Assembly: GCA_043773745.1 (NCBI GenBank) | Contig: JAYVEV010000091.1 | Span: 1-17,859 of the forward strand | Length of the DNA stretch: 17,859 nucleotides | Direction of reading: 5' to 3' | From: UKL13-2 sp043773745 | Lineage (GTDB): Bacteria > Pseudomonadota > Gammaproteobacteria > Burkholderiales > Usitatibacteraceae | Shown here: piece by piece, positions 1-5,513 of the stretch | Layout: each line of letters opens with the position of its first letter | How positions within the stretch are numbered: position 1 is the first letter of the stretch | Made by a program: the position numbers and the translations under genes | The notes under the pieces: generated by a model | Database searches by the model: none | The model's input: only the letters and a program-made list of their open reading frames with translations | What the model was told of the DNA's origin: nothing

Positions 1-74
1 CGCCATCGCGTGAGCAGCGCATCCCGCTCCTGCTCGATGAGCCGTGCAAGTTCATCGAGGATATTGATTTTCAT
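1..74 (-). CDS. N-terminus of RsbRD_N-like sensor protein (partial)
   Basis: Only the first 24 codons of a leftward gene are in the window; the rest lies beyond position 1. The start ATG is at 74-72, and the minus strand carries GGGAG about 10 bases upstream. The peptide begins MKINILDELARLI, followed by acidic and basic residues and ending LLTRW. The pattern of an N-terminal amphipathic helix followed by an 'xLLxRW' motif is typical of RsbRD_N-type domains, which are found at the N-terminus of some histidine kinases and stressosome-like regulators. With so few residues this assignment is tentative; that a real gene starts here is more secure than its function. Confidence 0.45.
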   Translation of the reverse strand, partial: MKINILDELARLIEQERDALLTRW

Positions 75-455
75 CTGCACTACGCTCCCGTTGTCGACTT
101 AATCAACCTTCCGCCACCGACTAGTTATAGACACAAAAAATGTTGTCTAGCATTCCGAGTGGATTCTAACACTCGGGCATCAGCGGCCATGAAACCGTTG
201 CCAGCCGCGAGCTACATTCAACAGGCTGCAGATGGACGGCCCAATTCCCATTGGCATCAACAGAACATGGCCCAGTCGGACATCTTGTCCATCACTTACG
301 AAGACCCTTGGGCACACTGCCCAAGGGTCTTCGTACTGCAAATTTTGGTATGACGGAATCGATTCTTTTGAGCGTGTCGTGGAGGTCAACGCGCGATAAC
401 AATGGTTACAGCAACTTGGGAAACCAAAAAGAAAGAACAGTCATGGCAACAACGT
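75..455. other. Intergenic stretch without a convincing gene
   Basis: No reading frame here looks like a known protein. The short open frames on both strands mostly run through the perfect palindrome at 297-335, so the two strands give near-identical peptides (EDPWA.CPRVFV) by symmetry and not because they code. A short inverted repeat TAGACA...TGTCTA (128-133 and 144-149) lies upstream of the leftward gene at 1-74 and could belong to its control region, but I see no clear promoter. Confidence 0.5.
297..335. repeat. Perfect 18-bp inverted repeat with 3-nt loop
   Basis: Positions 297-314 (TACGAAGACCCTTGGGCA) are exactly complementary to 318-335, leaving only CAC (315-317) as the loop. Such a perfect stem would form a very stable hairpin in RNA from either strand. 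There is no T-run on either side, so it is not a standard intrinsic terminator, and no gene ends nearby. It may be a bidirectional transcription barrier, an interspersed repeat or a relic of a mobile element; the sequence does not decide between these. Confidence 0.85.
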
Positions 456-648
456 GACCGAGGTGCCAGTATTAGAGTGACGACTATCAAGCGCTAATCG
501 CGGACATAAACGCGATCCCCGGCATGAGCCGTAAAGGCACTTGCTGAGATAATGCGCTGATGGAAAGCTGGTTCAACATTCCGAAAACGAGCGGGTGTTT
601 CATCGTCGATACCCGACTCGCAATGCGGTCAATCGCGCGAATTTCGCG
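456..648 (+). pseudogene. Decayed IS3-family transposase (OrfB) fragment
   Basis: Reading rightward, this stretch matches the C-terminal part of the DDE integrase core of IS3-family OrfB transposases if damage is allowed for. Position 456 begins DRG; with one missing base this continues as SQY, then a TAG, then SDDYQALI, GMSRKGTC, a TGA at 545-547 where the family has Trp, then DNALMESWFN. After one more missing base near 584 it continues ERVFHRRYPTRNAVNRANFA. The family pattern is 'SDRGSQY...SMSRKGNCWDNAxMESxF...LKxERVxxxxYxTRxxA'. Two frameshifts, two in-frame stops and the loss of the terminal YIExFYNxxRRH segment show it is dead. Terminal inverted repeats were not found, so the element's limits are unknown. 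Confidence 0.75.
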
Positions 649-774
649 GGGAAAATTGTCATCCTGGGCTACGATGGACCCAAGGCGCCAATCTTTGATA
701 CACAAGTAGGAAAACTTTCCGCGCATCGTGCCTTCATGGCCAATCTGCTGGTGCTTGAGCAGGGCGACAAATAA
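649..774 (+). pseudogene. Unidentified C-terminal-like coding fragment joined to the transposase remnant
   Basis: Directly after the transposase remnant and in the same frame, an open stretch encodes GKIVILGYDGPKAPIFD, continues with HRAFMANLLVLEQGDK and stops at TAA 772-774. It has balanced codons and a protein-like composition, but it is not part of an IS3 transposase, whose tail should read YIExFYN. I cannot name the family. It may be the 3' end of a host gene disrupted by the insertion, or the frame may be open by chance. It has no start codon or ribosome site of its own. Confidence 0.35.
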
Positions 775-816
775 GTAGGAAGCAGAATGAGTAGGAAGCA
801 GAATGAGTAGGAAGCA
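775..816. repeat. 16-bp tandem direct repeat, 2.6 copies
   Basis: The unit GTAGGAAGCAGAATGA occurs at 775-790 and 791-806, with a third, partial copy GTAGGAAGCA at 807-816. The copies are identical. It starts immediately after the TAA at 772-774. Replication slippage in non-coding DNA is the simplest origin; a protein-binding role is possible but unsupported. Confidence 0.9.
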
Positions 817-831
817 TCGGTGGCATGTCTT

Positions 832-1068
832 TCATTGCCACATTCGCGGCTCTGGATTTTTGACCGTGGCTGCCTGTAGGCCAGGTGTAATTTCAGAGGC
901 ACCACGAGTATTCAAATGATAATGAATGACCTCAGCTTCTGCGATGCGATCGCCGATTCTGATACAAATATGGTGGTTGCAATCGAAGGTGAAAGCGTAG
1001 TTGTCTTTCGCGTCATGTCGTGTTCGCAGTGTCAAGCCGAGGCTCATGATTTGAGAATTCATGCTCAT
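832..1068 (-). CDS. Small hypothetical protein, doubtful
   Basis: A 78-residue open frame runs leftward from ATG 1068, with a second ATG at 1062. It encodes a soluble, His- and Arg-containing peptide (for example FDCNHHICIRIGDRIAEAEV) with no signal peptide, membrane segment or recognised motif. I see no Shine-Dalgarno sequence before either start. The perfect FNR-type box at 1079-1092 lies only 11 bases upstream of the start, too close to drive this gene in the usual way. It could be a real orphan gene, a remnant or chance; I lean slightly towards not real. Confidence 0.25.
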   Translation of the reverse strand: MSMNSQIMSLGLTLRTRHDAKDNYAFTFDCNHHICIRIGDRIAEAEVIHYHLNTRGASEITPGLQAATVKNPEPRMWQ

Positions 1069-1078
1069 TGACGTTTAC

Positions 1079-1092
1079 TTGATGCAGATCAA
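1079..1092. promoter_or_regulatory. FNR/ANR-type binding site
   Basis: TTGATGCAGATCAA matches the consensus TTGATnnnnATCAA at all ten defined positions. FNR/ANR/Dnr-family regulators bind this sequence in response to low oxygen or nitric oxide. Its centre (1085.5) is 28 bp upstream of an AATAAT -10-like hexamer, the spacing of a class II activated promoter (site centred near -41.5). The likely target is the rightward cytochrome-porin gene starting at 1229. Confidence 0.7.
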
Positions 1093-1113
1093 ACCGCCGC
1101 GCAAATGGTATTG

Positions 1114-1119
1114 AATAAT
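1114..1119 (+). promoter_or_regulatory. Predicted -10 element of FNR-dependent promoter
   Basis: AATAAT differs from TATAAT at one base. If the FNR-type box at 1079-1092 is centred at -41.5, transcription would start near 1127, which puts this hexamer at about -13 to -8. The resulting 5' leader to the ATG at 1229 would be about 100 nt. This is inferred from spacing alone. Confidence 0.4.
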
Positions 1120-1214
1120 CAGATTGCGTGACTAGAAATAACGCTGTCGTTTTATTCACTTGTCACGGTTTCGCCGTGTGAGCCTGCAAAGGGGCTTTTC
1201 CAGTTGCTCTGTTT

Positions 1215-1221
1215 AAGGAGG
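1215..1221 (+). promoter_or_regulatory. Strong ribosome binding site for the cytochrome-porin gene
   Basis: AAGGAGG, a full anti-16S match, ends 7 bases before the ATG at 1229. It fixes that start and predicts efficient translation. Confidence 0.8.
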
Positions 1222-1228
1222 GTGCGTT

Positions 1229-2740
1229 ATGCGTGTTGCTCTGTGGCGCCCGACAAGCGGTGTCGGAAAATATTTCCTGTTGGCGGCTCTATTCTGGCCC
1301 GTAATCGCGGTCCTTCCTGTTGACGTAGCTCATGCACTGCCAGCATTCGCGCGCCAAACCGGCCAGAACTGCGTGAGTTGTCACGCTGGTGGCCAATTCC
1401 CTGAACTTACGCCCTATGGGCGCATCTTTAAACTCACCGCCTATACAATCGGCGAACGCACTATTCCGATCTCCGTGATGGGCGTGGCCAGTGTCGCCAA
1501 AGTCAGCGATACCTCGAAGAGTGATTCGCCCTCAAGCGACTTTCAGAAAAATGCGTCGCCCCTGTTTGCGACAGGCAGTCTTTTCATCGCCGGCAAACTC
1601 ACCAACAATATTGGCGTGTTTTCCCAGATCACCTACGATAACTATGCCTACCAGTCCGTTGGTGCGGACGGTCAACTTGGAGAGTTCAGGGGGCATAGTC
1701 ATGCCGACAACATGGATTTTCGCTATGCCGACCGCTTCATTGATGGTAACAGTGACCTGATTGTTGGCGTCAGCCTGAATAACAATCCATCGATTTCCGA
1801 CGTCTGGAATTCGGCGGCAGCCTGGATGCAATACGTCCCCGTTCCATCACCTTCCAGTCATCAGTTCATTGACGGAAAAGCTCCCTATCCGGGTTTCGGG
1901 GCGGGCGGCAACATCGCTGGCATTACTGCTTACGCTTATTGGAACCGAATGCTCTACGCCGAAGTCGGGAGCTACCGAACGGCCAATCAGGCATTCTCTT
2001 TCATGAGCCGGGGCATCAATGATGCCGGCACCACCAAACTCCGCGGCAGCAACAATCCCTACTGGCGGCTGGCGCTTTCGCATGAGTGGGGCCCCCACAA
2101 TGCGATGATCGGCGTTTCCGGCATGGTCGCGCACGTTTTCGACGGCGATTCCGATGTGTCGGAGCCTGACAACCTCGGCCGGTTCAGGAACATGGGCCTT
2201 GATGCCCAATATCAGTATCTCCTCGATCCTCAGACGGTTACAGCACAGGTAACCTTTATGCGACAAACGCAATTCTATTCGGCGAATACGCTGGCTGCTG
2301 CCGGGCCACCTTATTTTCTGGCAGACGGCGTAACGCCGGTCGCTGCGGTCAGCACTTCGGATACGACCAACGTCTTGAGGGCAAAGGTCTCGTACATCTA
2401 TCAAGCCAAATATGGCAGCAGCCTGTCCCTCTTCAATAAAACAGGCACCACTAACACGCTCAATCAGACATCCGGATTCGATTCGAACGGGCAAATAACT
2501 TCGACCGACCCGGCAGGAACAGGAATAACGTCGACGCGCGTCAACGGCAGTCTCACTGGCAATCCGGCAACGCGCGGCTGGACCGGTGAGGTCTTCTGGA
2601 CGCCGGTGCAGTATGTTCGTGTCGGTGCGCAATATACCGCATACAGTAAATACAACGGCGCGAGCAGCAATTACGATGGCTTGGGACGCAATGCCAAGGA
2701 CAACAACACGCTTTTCTTGTATCTCTGGGCGGCATATTGA
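1229..2740 (+). CDS. Outer-membrane monohaem cytochrome c-porin fusion (Cyc2-like layout)
   Basis: The 503-residue protein starts with a signal peptide: a basic N-terminus, a hydrophobic stretch at about residues 15-30 and an AHA cleavage site near residue 36. One haem-binding motif C48-V-S-C51-H52 follows at once, in the context FARQTGQNCVSCHAGGQFPEL. The remaining roughly 430 residues are rich in alternating aromatic and polar stretches and Gly/Asn/Ser turns and end in an aromatic residue (LYLWAAY), as outer-membrane beta-barrels do. This layout and length match the Cyc2 class of fused cytochrome-porins, some of which oxidise Fe(II) at the cell surface; orthology to a proven iron oxidase is not shown. 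The protein probably moves electrons across the outer membrane. The next gene, a dihaem cytochrome, starts 76 bp downstream and is likely cotranscribed. A perfect FNR-type box lies upstream. Confidence 0.8.
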   Translation: MRVALWRPTSGVGKYFLLAALFWPVIAVLPVDVAHALPAFARQTGQNCVSCHAGGQFPELTPYGRIFKLTAYTIGERTIPISVMGVASVAKVSDTSKSDSPSSDFQKNASPLFATGSLFIAGKLTNNIGVFSQITYDNYAYQSVGADGQLGEFRGHSHADNMDFRYADRFIDGNSDLIVGVSLNNNPSISDVWNSAAAWMQYVPVPSPSSHQFIDGKAPYPGFGAGGNIAGITAYAYWNRMLYAEVGSYRTANQAFSFMSRGINDAGTTKLRGSNNPYWRLALSHEWGPHNAMIGVSGMVAHVFDGDSDVSEPDNLGRFRNMGLDAQYQYLLDPQTVTAQVTFMRQTQFYSANTLAAAGPPYFLADGVTPVAAVSTSDTTNVLRAKVSYIYQAKYGSSLSLFNKTGTTNTLNQTSGFDSNGQITSTDPAGTGITSTRVNGSLTGNPATRGWTGEVFWTPVQYVRVGAQYTAYSKYNGASSNYDGLGRNAKDNNTLFLYLWAAY

Positions 2741-2816
2741 AGCATGCCACTCGACCTGGCTTTGAACGAATGACCATGAAACTGCGCGCACCCGGGTGTC
2801 AAAAGGAGACATGAAA

Positions 2817-3455
2817 ATGAAGGCTCTAAAATATGCTGCGGCGGTCCTTGCAATAGTAGGTATAGCCGCGTGTGCGAACGTCGAGCGATCGCGGAATCTG
2901 AATGATTCTCACGTGTCCGCGAAGTCGCTGGCTCAGCAAGTGTGTTCGGCGTGCCATGCCGTTGATGGAAATTCGGTTTCTCCCAACTTTCCGAATCTGG
3001 CTGGGCAGACACAGCTCTACCTGGTCAGCCAGCTAAAAGAATTTCGCAAGCATAGCCGCTCAGACCCGGCGGGATTTGAGTACATGTGGGGACTCAGCCG
3101 TCATCTGACCGACGAACAGATCGACGGGCTCGCGTCCTATTTCTCCAGCCAATCGCTGCGACCTTTACAGACCGCAGATGTGCAAACCACTGCAGGCAGG
3201 AAAATCTTTGAGGGTGGTGTGCCCGAAAAAAACATTCCGCCGTGCCTGGCTTGTCACGGTGATCACGGCCAGGGCAAAGACCAAAACCCGCGTCTTGCAG
3301 GGCAGCATGCGGACTATTTAGTGAAGCAGTTGTCGGTATTTCAACGTACAGATGAACGCCCCAGTGGTGCGGTCATGAAAATCATTGCTCACGACTTGAC
3401 TGAGGCAAATAAGATCGATGTGGCGGCATATCTGCAGGCGATTGCGCTTAAATAA
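2817..3455 (+). CDS. Dihaem c4-like cytochrome c lipoprotein
   Basis: The 212-residue protein has two cytochrome c domains, with C43-S-A-C46-H47 and C143-L-A-C146-H147, each followed by the c4/c553-type pattern 'PxLAGQxxxYLxxQLxxF'. Met90 and Met187 are the candidate sixth haem ligands. The N-terminus is a short hydrophobic leader ending in a lipobox (I-A-A-C19), so it is probably membrane-anchored and exposed to the periplasm. I chose ATG 2817 because AAGGAG at 2803-2808 is 8 bases before it. ATG 2811 would sit only 2 bases from that site, and the GTG at 2796 lies upstream of it. C4 cytochromes shuttle electrons to terminal oxidases or reductases. Beside the cytochrome-porin, the natural inference is that it relays electrons between the outer membrane and the inner-membrane chain. 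Confidence 0.85.
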   Translation: MKALKYAAAVLAIVGIAACANVERSRNLNDSHVSAKSLAQQVCSACHAVDGNSVSPNFPNLAGQTQLYLVSQLKEFRKHSRSDPAGFEYMWGLSRHLTDEQIDGLASYFSSQSLRPLQTADVQTTAGRKIFEGGVPEKNIPPCLACHGDHGQGKDQNPRLAGQHADYLVKQLSVFQRTDERPSGAVMKIIAHDLTEANKIDVAAYLQAIALK

Positions 3456-3534
3456 CGTCAGTCGGCGAAAAAGCGAGGGACCGCCCCGCTCGATGATCGC
3501 GCCGACGAAACGCACGTACAGCCCACTGCGTAAC

Positions 3535-3894
3535 TTAAGTGTCACAGCACAAGGGGAATACCGCTCCCTCCGCGAACGGGGGAGCAGCCCATGAAACCAA
3601 CGTCACGGAGCCTGTGGCGGGACGACGTAAGCCAAGTCGGATCTTGCCCTTCTTGACCCCCACGACTTCGCCTAAATAGGCCTTTAACGCAGCGCGCAAC
3701 GTGGTATTTTCCGCCTCCTTACTGTTGACGTAGGTACCGTGACGTTTGCCGGCGTCGGCGTTGGCCTTCCATTCGGTCGCGTCTTCTAGGGCGTCGAAAA
3801 CATGTGAATCAGCAGGGTAGCCTTTGCGCCGTGACCGAGCGCGGAAACGACCATTGGAAAGAAGGGTAATACCGGGGGATTTTTTGCGCGCCAT
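3535..3894 (-). pseudogene. Truncated tyrosine-type phage/island integrase (N-terminal part)
   Basis: From ATG 3894 (AGGAG 8 bases upstream on the minus strand) the frame reads MARKKSPGITLLSNGRFRAR, then RRKGYPADSHVFDALEDATEW and a stretch ending in GVKKGK. This is the N-terminal, arm-binding and start of core-binding region of tyrosine recombinases carried by prophages and genomic islands. The homology ends after about 85 residues, near 3640. The last ~35 residues before the stop are unrelated, and the catalytic domain (R...HxxR...Y) is absent, so it cannot recombine. It lies 150 bp from the 3' end of tRNA-Thr(TGT) and reads away from it, the usual place for an integrase of a tRNA-targeted element. 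It is probably the stump left after most of such an element was deleted. Confidence 0.75.
3563..3585. repeat. Strong hairpin at the integrase truncation junction
   Basis: GCTCCCTCCG and CGGGGGAGC pair with one bulged T around a CGAA tetraloop. There is no T-run, so it is not a clear intrinsic terminator. It lies in the non-homologous tail of the integrase fragment, in DNA that probably came in with the deletion or rearrangement. Confidence 0.6.
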
Positions 3895-3979
3895 TTGCAT
3901 TACTCCTTGATGGGGAATAATGCATATAGGTAACGGTTCAAATTCACTCGACTTAATGGCCATTTTTTGGCCACGACAG

Positions 3980-4021
3980 AATTTTCGATGGCGTTTTGCT
4001 GAAGGCAAAAAAGCGAAAATT
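3980..4021. repeat. Nested inverted repeat beside the tRNA-Thr 3' end
   Basis: AATTTTCG (3980-3987) pairs with CGAAAATT (4014-4021). Inside it, TTTTGC (3994-3999) pairs with GCAAAA (4005-4010) around TGAAG. It lies 24 bp past the tRNA 3' end and upstream of the truncated integrase. It may help end tRNA transcription or may be a leftover recombinase arm or promoter site; neither is shown. Confidence 0.6.
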
Positions 4022-4044
4022 GCTGGTAAGTCAACGGGTTAGCT

Positions 4045-4119
4045 TGGTGCCCACAGTCTGGATTGAACAGACGACCTACCGCTTACAAGGCGGTTGCTCT
4101 ACCACTGAGCTATGCGGGC
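4045..4119 (-). tRNA. tRNA-Thr (anticodon TGT)
   Basis: The minus strand folds as a complete cloverleaf of 75 nt including an encoded CCA. The acceptor stem GCCCGCA pairs with TGTGGGC, the D-arm is GCTC/GAGC, the anticodon stem is ACCGC/GCGGT with loop CTTGTAA, and the T-arm loop is TTCAATC. Anticodon TGT reads ACA and related Thr codons. Its 3' end faces the truncated integrase at 3535-3894, so the T-arm/3' end is the likely former attachment site. No second copy of this 3' end was seen elsewhere in the window. Confidence 0.95.
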
Positions 4120-4171
4120 ACGGATAAGCTGTAAAAAGAAAATTACCAGCGCTTTTAAATCCAAGCCGCGT

Positions 4172-4177
4172 ATTTTA
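4172..4177 (-). promoter_or_regulatory. Likely -10 element of tRNA-Thr(TGT)
   Basis: The minus strand carries TAAAAT within GCTAAAATAC, about 50 bp upstream of the tRNA 5' end. The same ten bases occur upstream of the other tRNA-Thr gene (5405-5410), which supports a promoter role. No good -35 was found. Confidence 0.4.
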
Positions 4178-4210
4178 GCGCATGCCCGCTTTAAAACCTA
4201 ATTTTTTGAC

Positions 4211-4735
4211 TTACTTTTTAGGTGTCTGCTCGTTTTTTGGCTTGTTTGGCGCATTATTTTTTTTCGCGGGTGCGTCGTTAAACGGATCAGAGTCGAAGGG
4301 CAAGCGCTCATAGCCCATCAATCGCACGGTAAAGCGCCCAAGAGGGACGTCGGGCAACTCTTCTATATTCACCTCGATTTCATATAAGGCGACCGTAAAT
4401 GGCCCCGGTGAGCCGGAATCTAGTATGTTGGGCGAGGGCTCGCCCATGGGTCGCGCCTTCCATTCCAGTTTTAATTTACCCAATGTAGTTGTGCCATTAG
4501 GTCGTTCCATCGGGTTGATGGTCTGCAGGTACTGCAATGCATTAGTCTCGGCTGCAGCTCGCGCATTTGATTCTTGAATGCGATTTAGGCCGATAAAACT
4601 GGTGTTGATCCAAGAAAACAAGGCCAGACCCGCTACGGAAATCAGCACCATGGCGACAATGGCTTCCAGCAATGAAAACCCAGATTGATATTGGCCGCAA
4701 AAGCGGGACCGGCGGCCTAGGTGACTCAGATTCAT
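4211..4735 (-). CDS. GspI/PilV-like prepilin
   Basis: The 174-residue protein has a class III prepilin signal: a short basic leader, Gly19 before Phe20 and Glu24 at mature position 5 (SGFSLLEAIVAM), then a hydrophobic helix. PilD-type peptidase would cleave and methylate it. The FSLLEAxxAM pattern is most like type II secretion minor pseudopilin GspI and type IV PilV proteins. The C-terminal ~20 residues are low-complexity, rich in Lys, Asn and Pro. The ATG at 4735-4733 shares one base with the TAA stop of the upstream GspH-like gene (TAATG), so the two are translationally coupled. No GspJ, GspK or secretion ATPase follows, so which machine it serves is unknown. Confidence 0.75.
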   Translation of the reverse strand: MNLSHLGRRSRFCGQYQSGFSLLEAIVAMVLISVAGLALFSWINTSFIGLNRIQESNARAAAETNALQYLQTINPMERPNGTTTLGKLKLEWKARPMGEPSPNILDSGSPGPFTVALYEIEVNIEELPDVPLGRFTVRLMGYERLPFDSDPFNDAPAKKNNAPNKPKNEQTPKK

Positions 4736-5223
4736 TATGATGCTGACACTGCGCAGCGCGGAGCCGTCAGATCCACTGTGCGTCGCGCGCCTTCATCAGT
4801 CGTAAACGTTATTCGCCCACCGTTGCACCAACCGTTTTCGCGGTAACTGATGGCGCGACCGCCCGCGATGCCATTGCCGCCGATACCAATGCCCGACGCC
4901 GCCTTCGCATCAGTTTCTACGCTGAGCGTCCAACCATACGGAAGGGCGCTCAAAAGTTGAGATGCTGTCTCCGCATTCAATTGAATTGGCTGGCCTTGCG
5001 TATAAGCGCGATAGGGCAGCCCATCAATCTCGTTCAACAGCTCAGACCATTTTACAGCGGCCGTAAAGGATTGCATCATCCGCATGAAATTGGGCACAGC
5101 GATACCCGCAAGTAGCGCAATGACTGTTAAAACGACCAACATTTCGAGAAGCGTAAACCCGCGCACATTTGAGCCGGTCGAAGCGGGTCTTGATGACGCT
5201 GGCGATGAGATAACGCGGGTCAC
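4735..5223 (-). CDS. GspH/FimT-like prepilin
   Basis: The 162-residue protein carries the prepilin motif RGFTLLEMLVV (cleavage after Gly22, Glu27 at mature position 5), a hydrophobic helix and a Gly-rich globular domain with two Cys residues, typical of GspH/FimT pseudopilins. The open frame begins with GTG at 5223. No ATG and no clear Shine-Dalgarno precede the prepilin motif, so the exact start is uncertain. It lies 61 bp downstream of tRNA-Thr(CGT) on the same strand and overlaps the GspI-like gene by one base. It is a second prepilin set, separate from the pilE-pilY1 operon to the right. Confidence 0.75.
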   Translation of the reverse strand: MTRVISSPASSRPASTGSNVRGFTLLEMLVVLTVIALLAGIAVPNFMRMMQSFTAAVKWSELLNEIDGLPYRAYTQGQPIQLNAETASQLLSALPYGWTLSVETDAKAASGIGIGGNGIAGGRAISYRENGWCNGGRITFTTDEGARRTVDLTAPRCAVSAS

Positions 5224-5284
5224 AAATGCAGGCTTAAGTGGAATGCGAATAGGTCGATAAGCAGCGGAGTAACCGTTAATATAT

Positions 5285-5360
5285 TGGTGCCGAAAAGAGG
5301 AATTGAACCCCCGACCTTCTCATTACGAATGAGCTGCTCTACCAACTGAGCTATTTCGGC
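5285..5360 (-). tRNA. tRNA-Thr (anticodon CGT)
   Basis: The minus strand gives a 76-nt cloverleaf with encoded CCA: acceptor stem GCCGAAA/TTTCGGC, D-arm GCTC/GAGC, anticodon loop TTCGTAA and T-loop TTCAATT. Anticodon CGT reads ACG. One anticodon-stem end pair is G-A (positions 27/43), a minor irregularity. It is the second threonine tRNA in about 1.3 kb. Confidence 0.95.
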
Positions 5361-5404
5361 GTACTGGTTGAAATCAACGGGCGATTTCAAAAGTGTAGCC
5401 TTGT

Positions 5405-5433
5405 ATTTTAGCAGCGCAGGTCCGATATTTCCA
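5405..5433 (-). promoter_or_regulatory. Predicted promoter of tRNA-Thr(CGT)
   Basis: On the minus strand, TGGAAA (5433-5428, 4 of 6 matches to the -35 consensus) is separated by 17 bp from TAAAAT (5410-5405, 5 of 6). A TG lies one base before the -10, as in extended -10 promoters. Start of transcription would be about 40 bp before the tRNA. Confidence 0.4.
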
Positions 5434-5455
5434 CTGTTTCGATGAACCTAAAACG

Positions 5456-5488
5456 TCCATGGCGGGGCTTAAATGACCCCGCCATGGA
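5456..5488 (-). terminator. Hairpin terminator after pilY1
   Basis: TCCATGGCGGGG (5456-5467) is perfectly complementary to 5477-5488, with a 9-nt loop. It lies 25 bp past the pilY1 stop and, on the minus strand, is followed by CGTTTTAGG, a short T-tract. It probably ends the pil operon and separates it from tRNA-Thr(CGT). Confidence 0.7.
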
Positions 5489-5513
5489 AAGAGTTGCTGT
5501 ATCGCAAACCTAT

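Noticed and set aside
297..335. Intrinsic terminator
   Set aside because: No T-run follows on either strand and no gene ends nearby, so I kept it only as an inverted repeat.
159..457. Short overlapping frames on both strands around 160-460
   Set aside because: They pass through the perfect palindrome and produce the same peptide from each strand, so the openness is a by-product of symmetry.
1847..2812. A 321-codon open frame on the minus strand antisense to the cytochrome-porin gene
   Set aside because: It is rich in Arg, Cys and other residues from out-of-frame reading, has no family resemblance and is fully covered by a gene with a signal peptide, haem motif and strong ribosome site.
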